This document shows, piece after piece, positions 44,057 to 55,530 of a stretch of 64,000 bases of DNA. The stretch is from Climacium dendroides (taxonomy: Eukaryota; Streptophyta; Bryopsida; Hypnales; Climaciaceae). The DNA lies in the NCBI GenBank assembly GCA_950106755.1, contig OX467082.1, forward strand, positions 6,014,001-6,078,000, written 5' to 3'. The notes below the pieces were generated by a model, which ran no database searches, was not told where the DNA came from, and saw nothing but the letters and a program-made list of their open reading frames with translations. The position numbers and the translations under genes were made by a program. Each line of letters starts with the position of its first letter. The first letter of the stretch is position 1.

Positions 44057-45707
44057 CCAATCGTGCACCCACAAAACAAGTTCTACTTTCAAAACAAATC
44101 CAAAGAAAAAATTTCTGCCACGGCGTCGCGAGACGCTGTTTTCTTCGACCATGCATCAAGGGTATGTTCAGTCAACAACGTAAGGATGGCGGCAAGTCAG
44201 CTCATTTACACAAGTGAGTTATCGCATAAGAAGTGCGAAGTTTACAGGCAATTTTAACACACTACAAAGCGAGATGCAAATGAAGTAGATGATGAGCGCT
44301 CATTAAAGACATTCTGTTTCTTACAATTTAGAGCTGGGAATTGATTTTCAATGACCCCAGTATTCCAATCGAGTAGAAACTGCAGATAAACCTGGTGCTT
44401 TCTTCGGACACGTCTGTAGTGAATTTTGCCTCTTGCTTTCTATAAGATTTTGAGCACCAAATCCATTTTTGTTTTGGAAGTGTTGCAGACATCGGCCCTT
44501 CCCTTTAGCTGTCTCATTATCAGGAAAGAAAGCGTTCATTGTCTCCAAGACAACCGAGAATTTGTGCTGTATACTTGAGAGAGATTTGCTATGATGGATT
44601 GGCCCCAGTAAGGTAAGTACAACTAATTGTGACCTGTTTACAAAAATGACCCCAAAACATTCATGCATAAAATTCATAGTTTACACCTGTGTTCAGCACT
44701 TCAAAAATTCATAGTTTAGTCACACTGTGTCCAAAAAATGCATGCTAAGAGAGTCAGGATTCCCCATGTTAATCCCAATAAGAGCCAACAAAAACTTGGA
44801 CAACTTAATAGGAACTAGGTTCAAATGCATATTCAGACAATTTTACGTGTAGCTACCTTGTAGCTACCTTGATAATAATGTGGTACACCTTATTGCAAAC
44901 CTTAACCAAAAGCAACCCTAAAGTTTTCACAATCTGAACATGAGCCACCATGAGAGCATAGGGTTGAATTTGGATTCACGTATAATCAGTACTTTGAAAG
45001 TTCATAGTTTATTCATAAGTTGTCCAAAAAATGCAAGTTAACTTGCATTAAAATCCTATCCCAATCAGTCTAATGAAAGGCACCATGCTCAGATGCTTCT
45101 TTGGACACGTTTACGTGTACATACCTTAGGTCCAATTAGCAGTGAGACTGCATCACTTGCAAACAGCTCTGTGTGGACCACACCGACTTCACCAGCCACC
45201 TTCTCACTGCTCGATACTGAAGTACAGACCAGAATATTTATCTCAAACACAAAAATGAGTCAGGTTTAATTCAACCGACAGCATTTAACTCGCGGATCAT
45301 TTTTCCAAAAAATAGATGACTTCGATCAATAAGAAATTTAACTCAGTCTAAGTCAAAACCCATAATCTATTCTGAGAAAAACTATTATTCGAGAACAAAT
45401 TTGAAACGTACTCTCTCAATTATGTTTGATGCCACTGGCAACTGCTGTACAGCCAACTGTGATAACCATCACATGAAGATCAGCACCTTCATAATACATT
45501 CAACCTTCCCGAGCCAAATGGTCGAGTGAGCGAGCGAGCGAGCATGTCAACGTGCTACCACGACTGAACCCTAAGAAGCTAACATGGGCCTGAAACCGCA
45601 AGCCAGAGGAGGGCTTGCGCTAGAATGAGCATCTGGTGTAAAGGAAAGAAGCCGAACCATCCACTTTTGTGTCTCTAACTTAATCATACATTTGAAGTGG
45701 CCAGACA
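44057..45707. other. Intergenic region downstream of the ERD2-related gene
   Basis: Holds a diverged direct repeat (about 44,690-44,870 and 44,990-45,130, sharing TTCATAGTTTA and GTCCAAAAAATGCA). A possible minus-strand exon-like stretch at 45,226-45,126 is flanked by CAG and GTATGT but has no recognised product. Confidence 0.45.
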
Positions 45708-47570
45708 TTAAACTACACCGGAAGGAAGCCGCACCATCATCTGGCCGTCCATTACACTGTCATCAAACATTAAACCGCCAAGATTTAGAATTATAAATTC
45801 TGGTCAATAACACTCTGCAATGCACGACAATGTCAACTATTTCCAAAGTTGAGGCTCAATCGATAGAACATATGGGAAACAAAACATGCTTTCCTCTAAG
45901 AATCAAATTAATCATCTGCATAATGTACTCCACGTACCTTTTAACGTAATAGTAGCAAAAGTCGGCCAAGATAATTGTTTGTACAATCTCCGAAAGAAGC
46001 ACCATTCCAGGCCATAACCCATAGCCTAGTGTATTAAGCAGGAAGCTGTGTCCGTCTAGCACCTGAGGGTCAAAAAAGGCATATATTGAACACAGCATAT
46101 TCCTCCCTAGTATTACAGAATTCAAAAACTAAATAACATGTAGGTACATGGCACCAACTATTTGACTCTCTTGCAACTTGAAGGGCGTCTCCTCCAGTTT
46201 AAGGATTGCAAGGTAGAGCTGTAAGTGAATGTAACGAACTTCTCACTTCCTTTTAAAGTGGGATGTAAAACAGACAAACGGAAAAAACTGGGGGAACAGC
46301 AAGTTTACCTGAAGAATCCAGTGAGCACAGCTCAAAAACCGTGCAATACCCAGAGCAAAGACATAGTGAGCTGTGAAAGGCTCAACAACCTGCAAATCAA
46401 TATAGGAACGGTTAAACCCTGGAGACTGCAGTTAAATGTCTACAAACTAGATCGTCGTGATATTGCATAAACTGAAGGTCACAGAGGAATGCCTCTCAAG
46501 TAAATTTAGCTATTTTGAACTCAACAACTGAATCCAATTAGGACGTAAAGAAAGGTCATCTTGACCAACAGACAGCTACTGGATCTAAGAACATGGAAAA
46601 TATTTACCCAGGATCTAAGAACATGACAGTAACTGTCCATCTGGTAAACTGAATTACTGAACCTCTTTCAAAAACACAAAGAAAATCACAACACATACCC
46701 GAGTGTTCTGCATAACGCGAAGCTGGGGCATGACCGACACCGCTTCCAAGTACACACAGAAAGCCCACAACACACGGTTGACAATATGATGGGATGTTCC
46801 TGGATGGATCAAAAGGGCCAGTAATGCACATGGAGCCAGCTGCAGATACACCAAAAATATTTTAAATTGTCAATGAGATTATTTCTGATGATCCAAAACA
46901 TAATCCACTTCCTAGGTTCAGATACAAGAACTCAATAGCACATGGGATAACATTGCTCTCAATGAAGAACATCCCTAGCATTGACGACAGCTGAGCTTCT
47001 CAGTATCATCAAGACGAAAATGATTAACTCACAATATAATACATGGGAAGATTGTCAAGATCGTCCGAAGTCGTCGACTTCAGCTTAAACCGCATCATGT
47101 AGATAACCCACGCAGTTGTAACGAATGTGCAGAAGTCCAGGAGAGTATGAAGATCAAACTCCATCACCACACTACAATAGAGCCGCACCATCAGGAATAT
47201 AGCGGTGAGCTCCTGTGACTTAAGTGACAGTCCTGCACTCAAATAAAACATCATTCATGCCACGTTCAATTGCCCCGTTCTGAAAAAAAATAGTTATTCA
47301 AGTGCGATGCTCTAGAAAAAAGTTCTCTTTTTATTTAAAAAGCTGACCTGAACAAGTCTTCTCCTTCGTCAACTTATAGATTAGGCATCCGATACCAACA
47401 GCATGGGTAAATTCTGCGGCCACGAACAAATTGTCGTGATCGCGAATAACGAATCGCAAAAAGATGAGCACCGCAATGCCGGACAACACTGCCAGAGCCG
47501 TTTTCACTTTCGGAGGCTGCTTCTTCACCCACCATACTGCCGTCTGCACAGGATTCCGTGTCCTCCTCAT
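45708..47570 (-). CDS. ERD2-related protein (KDEL/HDEL receptor family), 272 aa, six exons
   Basis: Exons on the minus strand: 47,570-47,348, 47,232-47,033, 46,839-46,699, 46,389-46,309, 46,062-45,938 and 45,756-45,708, all with GT-AG borders and a continuous frame of 273 codons. The start MRRTRNPVQTAVWW, the middle WAFCVYLEAVSVMPQLRVMQ and the end RLPSGVV are typical of the plant ERD2-related subgroup, which is about 57 residues longer at the N-terminus than classical ERD2. The protein is a multi-span Golgi/ER membrane protein. Classical members retrieve H/KDEL proteins from the Golgi; the role of this longer subgroup is less certain. It is the best-supported single-copy gene in the window. 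Confidence 0.93.
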
Positions 47571-47830
47571 CGCTGATCGATCGATCGATCACTCTCCCAA
47601 GGCTCTAGACTTGTCTCTGGTGCCACAAAGCTCAACACGCAGCTCACAGCTGCAAAACCCTAGCAACCCAAAACAAAATCCCAACAAGCCCATCAACTCC
47701 TAACCCCACACACTCCTCCCAACCCACAATCGAACAGACAGAACACCAAACGAAGGAAAGAAAAAAAAATAACAGAAGAAGGAGCAAACGAAACGATTAG
47801 GGTTTTCTCACGGCAGGTTTTTTTGCCATT
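47571..47830 (-). promoter_or_regulatory. Probable 5' leader of the ERD2-related gene
   Basis: Contains GATC repeats just before the ATG (about 47,575-47,592), then a stretch rich in purines on the minus strand. No convincing TATA box was found. Confidence 0.35.
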
Positions 47831-49862
47831 TTAGAAATTGCCCAAATTTATTACATTGAATGGTTTCTGTCATTATGGGACCTTATGTCACGGAAAATGC
47901 TCTCTTTTTCATCCAAAGTTTCATCCACTCTTCAGTTCTTTAGAGCAGGGATTTTTTTAATTTTTCATTTCATTTTTTTCATTTTCTGTAAATGCAATTA
48001 AAAAAAAATTTAGTGGTGCTCCAAATTTTTGCTTTCATCCACATATTGTATGGAAAATATCACATTAGCGCATATTACATGTCTATACTTCTATTTTTAT
48101 CTATAATCTAGCAATTTCATCCAAAAAAGATTTTAACTCAAAGTTTTCTCACAAAAAACCTTTGCGTTTTTTTGCCATTTTTTAGCCAAATTATTTTTTT
48201 TGTGCACTCTAGCACTAGAAAGTCCCCCCAAAGCCATCCTTTAGAATCAAATTTCATCCACAATTTTAATGTAATAGTATCACAAGAAGGTCCATCTATC
48301 CATTTTTCATCCTTTGTATTACAATGGGATCTAAATTTTCGGACAATGATGTTAATGATGACTTCACAAAGGTGGGGCAAGGTGTGAAAACAAAGGGGTA
48401 AATATGAAATTGCTGAAGCAGAGCGGTAAGTTTTTTCAATGTCAAAAACTTCTAAATTTATTAAAATATTAGAGCATCCCCATCCATCTTGCATTTTTAA
48501 TGACTTCTTGTAAAACTGCCCCACCCGTCTTCTATTTTGGATGGTTGGTTGGTTCAAGTAGCTTGCAAACAAACTTCGGCTTGCAAATAGAGGTTATTTT
48601 CTAGGCTTGCTTTTTGTTTGCAAAGGGGCGGACTAAAAAACTTATGCTAAAACAAGGAGTGTCTAGATCTTTGTTGATGAATAGTTGGTTTACATCCTCA
48701 TCAATGGACAATACAAATAAGCCACATGTTGGCCATGCATTGTCTAGGCACAAGAATCTCTACTCCAAAATATTAGAGCCCATAATATTAAAGGGATGGA
48801 GGGTGGACTTGACAAGTGGGCTCTAATTTTAGGTATAATTCTCACTTATTACACCCAAATATACATTTTGTATCTTTTATGAAATACATGATTATTATGC
48901 TTTGTTTGGGAATCTCTTTTGCACATGCAATTCCAAAGGTAAGTGCACCCATTATCAACATTAATATTATTTTAGTATACTTACTAATAATCTAAAATAT
49001 ATAATTTATTATTTAATCTTATTATTAACAAGTGAAAGATAGTTCCACCTCGCTTTAACATATATTATAGGTTCTCCTAGATTATCATGTTTTAATTGTG
49101 TAGATCTTCTATCAACAAAATCTAGTTTTTTGTGTTATTTTTTAGTCTAAATGTTATGGTTTATTGGAGGTGTAGTTGGATATTAATAGATGAATATATT
49201 TTGTTTCCTGCTCTCTAGTTCTAGAATGTAGTTTTGTCTATCAATTCTAAATTTAGCTCAAAAGTAGCTATCACAAATCCAAAACCAATTATCACAAGCA
49301 CACATTGACCAGACTATCATAAACCTATATATTTTACACTAGGACTTCATTGTTCTCCACGCCACTAGTGACACCCATTGAAAATTTAAAAATTTTGGGG
49401 CTCCATTTTTGGCTTGGAGGTTCTTGGCAACAAATTCAACTTTCACACAATGATATGGATGTACGTAGAATCTTGGAAAGAGTGGTTGTTGGAATAGGTC
49501 ACCTTTTTGAAGAAAACAAACATGTAGTGCAACAATTGCAACAAACTGAAACAAAATATGAACTAAAAGTCACAATGATCACAAAGGTAAGTTGATCACA
49601 TGCATCAATGGATAAAGTAGCTTCCATTGGAAGTAATCACTATAGAAGGTTTAATTTTGCTTTCTCAACAAAACTCTACAATTACATGCATGAAGGAATT
49701 ATTACAAAAATTATAATAAGATTCTTTCAATTTCCATTCTAGTGTGGACAACTTAGTATATTTACTTTGAAAAATTTACTATTTGTTCTATTTTATTAGA
49801 TGGATTGATGTATGTTCAAAACCCTTTGATTGATTCATTCTATTTTAATTCAATCTATAACT

Positions 49863-50730
49863 TCTAAAGTCCCAAGTGTTCTCTTGGAAGACAATTGGAG
49901 GTTTGGTTTGGTCCAATATGATCTAAATTTTTTGCATGATTTTTTGAAACTTTTTTTTATAATAGTAAAATAATTTAGCTTTCTAGAAATATTATTTTTA
50001 TTTAAATCAATGTCTAGGAGCAAAAATTACACCACTTAAAGCTCAAAGTGGTTAAGTTCATGCAATAAAAAAAGTTTACAAAAAATTGAAATAACTTAAT
50101 TTTTTTTCTTGTTGATTATTATTTTTGTCTATATAAGTAAGATTGATTCATTTCATTTAAATACTTTTTGTAAAAGTTATGTTATATTTGGGCAATCATA
50201 TCATCTTCTTGAGGAAATAACATATTGGATTTGTTAATGAACTCAATATTCTGATTTTTTTTTAGAATTTGCACAAGGTTTAGTTTACATGTTAAAACAA
50301 TGCTACCATTTGGATTAGTGTGATCCAAGTCCATCTTAAAGCTATTATTGATTTAGTTTTCTTCCACCTTGGTACTTGCTTTCATTAACAATTTTTTGAA
50401 GAATGAAAATCAAATAGTTGTTTTTGAATTTTTTTCTTAAAATTTCAACTCAATTCTTCGACATAAAAATTTTAAATTTTAAATATGTAGTGCAAAAATT
50501 GTAAGTTATGAGGATTCAAAGTCTTATAATCTAGTGTAGGAAGGTGAAAAAAATGCTTGTTTTTTTCACTTTAAATATAGGTATCTTGCAGTTTATTTAA
50601 TCAAAGTTTTCCAAATTTCTTCTAAACATTTTTATATAAGCCTAGTATAAGATACTATCCTTGAATATGCCAAAAAACCAAATGTTTAGACAATTTTCTC
50701 TCAAATATTTTGAGTGTTTTTTGACAAAAA
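49863..50730 (+). repeat. CCCTAAAGTCCC-family repeat, diverged copy
   Basis: Starts TCTAAAGTCCCAAGTG and later contains GTATCTTGCAGTTTATTTAATCAAAG and the run about 50,660-50,720 related to 3,855-3,920. The right end is unclear. Confidence 0.5.
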
Positions 50731-51829
50731 AATGACCTAAGGAATTTAGAAATTAAGGAATAAAGACATGGAAACATTTCTTTCTAGAACTAGTTATAGA
50801 AAGAATGTTTGTAATTTTCCTACAAAATATTGAATATTAACATATATTGGCTAGATGAGTTTAGCATTTATTAGATGGATATAGAAAAGTTGTCTAATAT
50901 GCATGTAAGTGTACGCATCATATCAATGTTTATTGATACAAATTTGAATTTTGTTAGTGAATAATAAACATTGATATGTTTTTATGATAGTACTCTTACA
51001 ACTAAACTATTCAATTTAAGAAAGAAATTTAGAGGAACAATAGAACATTATACATTGTTTATACATTAATGAGGCAATATGTGGCCTAGTTTCCAATACA
51101 AAATCTAAGGTTTTGATTTTGTGTCTTCAACACCACTATTACATCCTCAAACTATTTAACGAACCATGATTAAAAGATAATTTTTATGTAGTGTAAAATG
51201 TCAAGAAATTAGTGAGGGGCAAATTGTTTTGTTTTGTTTGTTATGGTGAGATCTCCTAGACTTTGAATTTTCTAATCGTGTTCTTGGTATTGTCAAAAAA
51301 CACTTTGCAAGGAGAGGTGCACGAGCTTTGTTTTGTTGCATTTGGACCGATAGTGAAAAAGTTATTGAGTTTCAAAGTTTTTATGATTTAGAAAATTATT
51401 TTGATTATTATTTTGATTATTATTTTGATTGTGGCAACAACATGGGGCACACTAGTAGCTTGAGATTTGGATGTGGCCATTATTGTAGCAAAAGATGTGC
51501 CTATCACAACAACTAACAATTGGTCTAGCAATCCTTGGGGTACACCACTTTCTCTCCTTAGTCTACTACTCAATTTATCAAATAGGCAATTGGCGGACCA
51601 ACCCATTTCCGCCAATTGCCTATTTCTGTCATCCTATTTTTGACCCCAATTCCACCACAAAACTCATCCAAATTCATCAGCTTTTTAGCAAAATTAGTGA
51701 ATTAATTAATGCCAATAAGGGTTAATGTGCCAAGCTTTATTGGAGGATATTTGAAGTGCTAACAAATACATGAAAACTTAAGGTGATTATGGGTTGTTTA
51801 TAGGATATATTTATGACTCCACTCTATGG

Positions 51830-52012
51830 GCAGTTTAGTAATTTCAGGGCAAACCACTTCACAAATTCACAAAAACTACAATTTTAATTGAAAAATTATA
51901 ATTCCACTTCAATTTGGTTCGTGAAACAACTGAAAAATATGTACCCCTCTTGAAGTTGACCCCAAGATATTTAAATTGCAAATCAGGGTGGTAATAGGCT
52001 TGTCTACCTCAG
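51830..52012 (+). repeat. Dispersed repeat, second copy
   Basis: Partner of 26,850-27,062. It ends GGTGGTAATAGGCTTGTCTA, after which the two loci differ. Confidence 0.6.
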
Positions 52013-52662
52013 TGAAGAGGCGCCATGGCAGGCGTGTCGGATCCTCCAGCGGACCTTCCCCGGCGAGCTCGACAGCTTTGCAGCCCATTCTGTGGAGCTC
52101 TGTCCGCCTCTCCTCATTGTTAGTCTCTTTCTTTCCGTTTCGTTTCCCTGGTTGCTAAAATTTGTATCTTGAAATGGAATGCTGATGATCATGACTCTCA
52201 TCTTAATTTAGCTTTTTCGGAGTCGGCGTTTTTTCTAATGTTCATCACGATTCATCACTGGAATCGAGTTGTGAAGCTTTTTTTGTGATTGTCTGCTGTT
52301 TTCTTCGAGGACTTTTTTGGGGTTTATGAGGGTGGGGTAATTCTTTGGCACATCGGGTTGTGAATGCAGAATTCCTTTCATTATTTAGCACTAGTTGGAC
52401 TTAGTTGGGAATCAACGCGGTCTAATCTTTATCATCGCTTTATCAGTACCTCTTTCCAAATTTTTCTTTGCCCTACTTTCAGTTCATGTTAACTATTACA
52501 AACCGTTCATCTCTGAAGTAATCGTAAGGCCTCAATGCATATGATTAAATTCTCTTACTTTGATCGAAGTAGTTGGATTGGATGCAGCAAATTGGATTTT
52601 CCTCTGTATTGGGCGTCTTTGAAAGGTAATTAAGTAGTACCTTATGTTTTGTTCTATCAACA

Positions 52663-54030
52663 AGCCCGGCCATATTTTTCAACCTAATGCAATGATTGGC
52701 TTGGATTGTTCAGGAAATAAATTGGGAGTTATTGAGAATCTGAGAGCCACAGAGGTAATACGCAGTTCTGACCCTTGTATCATTGGATCTTCTTATTTTA
52801 GATTTTGTTGTGTACCTTTCTGGGTTCGATTGTTGCTCGATTGCACCGCAGATCAAGGTGCTCGTTGTTTTTCACTCTTAAACTTTTCAGTTTCTACTTG
52901 TTCAATACCTGGTTTGTAAATTTTGTCGTGAGCTTCTCATCGTCGTGCAATTTCAGGGCGAGTATGGGAGCATTGACATATCAGATAATGAGATAGTGAA
53001 CATCTGAACAATATCAGATTTATCAACAGTATCACTGAAATTTTCAGGAAGATCTGGTTTGAAGAAGTAAGCCTTCTGCAAATTGAGTTGTATAAGTTCA
53101 GGGTACGTTTTTAGTGATGTCAATTATAACAAATCGGTCTTACCTGTTATAGCGTTGGGTTGTTCTTGAGAAAGTGCTATGAAATTGTGCAACTTTAGTG
53201 AGCTGTAGTTACATGCGCAGCGGTAAGAATGCTTCTATGCTTACCAACTCAGTTGCATTTTGAGAGTTTCTCAGTGGTTGAATCCGGGAATAAGATAGGT
53301 ATTATTTCTCCATGACATGGAATCCCTCAGGTGGGCTTCTAGCAGTATGTAAAGGAAGATAAATTCTCCTCTGTATGCAAGAGAATTTGGTCCATGAATC
53401 ATCTTCATAAGCTGTGTGAAATTTGTGGTTTTGCAGTGGCTTTACCAAAGCTGGAGACATCGGTGCTTACAAACAATTGGCTTTCAAATCTAGTGGACGC
53501 TGACCATCAGGTGGTACTTGTGAATCTGCTGGATTTTCACGAAGAGGACAAATTATCGGGCTCATCTGATTCCCCAAACTTAGACTTCTTCACTTAACTT
53601 TAAAAAGTGAAGCTGAAGATACATATGATGCACCATTTTCCATCTTCTGTTTTGTGTAGTTGCTTCAGTTCAATCGTGCATGGAGACGCTGGCCTTGTTC
53701 CTGTCAAGTCACTTGGTTGAAGGGAATGAAAAGATAAGTTCATTTGATTGGAGTCACTTATTGTCTGGAATGCAGGGATTTCTTCCCGTGGAATTCAATT
53801 TCTCAGGTGGAGAGTGATGGAGCTTATTCTGGAATTAGAATGCTGAGGATCTTGGACCATCTTGTAGGACCTACTAGAAAGGTCATTTTGGTGGTTCCGG
53901 CAGACTTGCTTTCATCGTTTTATCTCTTTGCTTCATGAATGGCAGTTATGTTACAAGCTTACTAGAAGACCTTTTGTGTTCCTTGCAGTGCCAATTACAA
54001 GCTTTACAGGCGGAGTTGTTGATGTCTTGG
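52663..54030 (+). pseudogene. Decayed U2 snRNP A' (U2A') gene with introns
   Basis: Pieces of the leucine-rich U2A' protein appear in the correct order. They are a degraded ELDLRGNK-like piece running into NKLGVIENLRATE (to 52,754, then GT), IDISDNEIV after CAG (52,957, followed by TGA at about 53,005), LPKLETSVLTNNWLSNLVD after CAG (53,437) and ANYKLYR after CAG (53,989, followed by TGA). Splice borders are still visible, so this is a duplicated gene relic and not a processed copy. Internal stops and missing pieces make it non-functional for U2A'. A functional copy would be expected elsewhere in the genome. Confidence 0.65.
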
Positions 54031-54865
54031 CTAACTGTGGATACATCAGTTGGCTTCAGCTTTGAAAAACCTGTGTCAACAAGCAATTTCCGAACCATGT
54101 TGCGACTGACTTTGTTTGTGGCAGGGAAGTCAACTGCAGGACGGAGATTACTGCCCACATCATGGCTGCTGGGCTGTCCGAGTGGTGCTTTTCCCAGGCA
54201 CTGTTCTCCCGCAACCAGCCGCCGAAAGTTGAACTGTTCACAGCCCGGCTTTTCTCGTGACTAGCCCGTTGTGGGTTAAGGGTTAAGAGATTATTACTTC
54301 AATTATTATTTTGGCCTTCGAAGAGGCAAATAAGGCTCTGTAACTTAGTAGCAGGGTGGATATCACCTTCGTGAGGGGGCTTGTACAGTACCCGGCAGCT
54401 ATGATCGGGACAGACTGTTTTCAAGCTCCAAGTTCCTTTCTAGGGTTATGACCCCAAGAAACGAACATTGTTTTGAGGTTGATGATCGGAAGTATAGTCT
54501 AGCGAGGCTTTCGTGTTGATGGACAATTCAGAAATGGTGTGCACCTGGTGTGCTTATGTCCATAGTTTAGCCAAGGTGAGAATTGGTGGACAACTTTGTG
54601 GAAGCTTCTACACAAACTATTCTTCTTTGTTCTTTGTTGGCTATTGTATTGAATGGAGATCCAATGACTAATTCCAACTTTTACCACTTCAATGGAAGAG
54701 TCAGTGTGAGAAATGTGCACATGTAATCGTCATTAGTAACAACCGAGCATAGATCCTATTCCTAAACCTAAATTAGTTTTGTTGGATCTTATTGGAAACT
54801 GAATGAGGCTGGCGGGCGAGCAGGGGAGGCGCGGGCACCTAGGCAGAACCTAGAAACGCCTTAGG

Positions 54866-55039
54866 GGTTAGTGCCGAGGCTCGGCGGCCAGCTCACTTCC
54901 CCTTCATTTTAGCTGCTTTTGCTGCCGCTTTACAGAGCTTCAACAATGGCATGGGGGTTAGTGCCGAGGCTCGGCGGCCAGTTCACTTTCTCTGAATAGC
55001 TACTTTTTTTTGCCACCGTCCAGAGCTCCAACAATGGCG
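54866..55039 (+). repeat. 87-bp tandem duplication
   Basis: GGGGTTAGTGCCGAGGCTCG occurs at about 54,866 and 54,954, and each copy is followed by a CAGAGCT-CAACAATGGC stretch. Confidence 0.8.
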
Positions 55040-55179
55040 TGATCAGCTTCCAAATTCTCCCTTATTCCCTGTAACAGGCGCGTTCCAAGTACTAGAGTTT
55101 CTCACTTGTTGGTGCCGAAGCTTGTTCCGCCTGTGTAAGAGCGCTCTCCGATTCTTTCCTGAGGTGCGTCCCAGTGTTG

Positions 55180-55530
55180 CCTGCTTAGGTGCTTCAGGTT
55201 AGAACAGGATGAGTAGAGTTCACGTCTTTCAGTTGTGGTGCATTACTCTGGGTTTAGATGGTTAGGTGCTTTAGATGGCTGTTTAGTGGCAGGGGTTGGA
55301 GTGGGTATGGTAAGAGGATGGTTTTAGGTGCTTTAGGTTTGACTGGATGAGGGGAGCTCGATTACGTTGCTTTTGGTTCAGTAGTCTGTTTTTGATGTTA
55401 AGGTGCTTTAGGTTTGGACGAGGAGTGGATTGTAGTGGCGTGTGCGTGCGTGCGTGCGTGCGTGTGTTTGCTTTTCAAGTGCATTAGGTTTGACTCGATG
55501 GTGAGCGGATTGTAGTGGCAAGGGTTGGAG
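55180..55530 (+). repeat. Diverged minisatellite, about 75-bp period
   Basis: AGGTGCTTTAGGTTTG-like motifs recur at about 55,187, 55,264, 55,326, 55,401 and 55,478, with TAGTGGCAGGGGTTGGAG motifs between some of them. A TGCG microsatellite (five units) lies at 55,442-55,464. Confidence 0.65.

Larger units (their letters stand above)
47831..52650. other. AT-rich intergenic region with dispersed repeats
   Basis: Includes an inverted copy of the 15,100 repeat (48,015-48,122), a diverged CCCTAAAGTCCC-family element (49,863 to about 50,730) and the repeat at 51,830-52,012. The 81-codon frame at 49,350-49,595 looks helical but is unrecognised. The stretch 51,190-51,480 weakly resembles the 3' flank of the kinase gene (58,890-59,230). 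Confidence 0.5.

Noticed and set aside
45856..45937. Read-through C-terminus of the ERD2-related protein (YVEYIMQ ...)
   Set aside because: A GT donor at 45,937 and an acceptor before 45,756 give the family-typical end RLPSGVV in frame.
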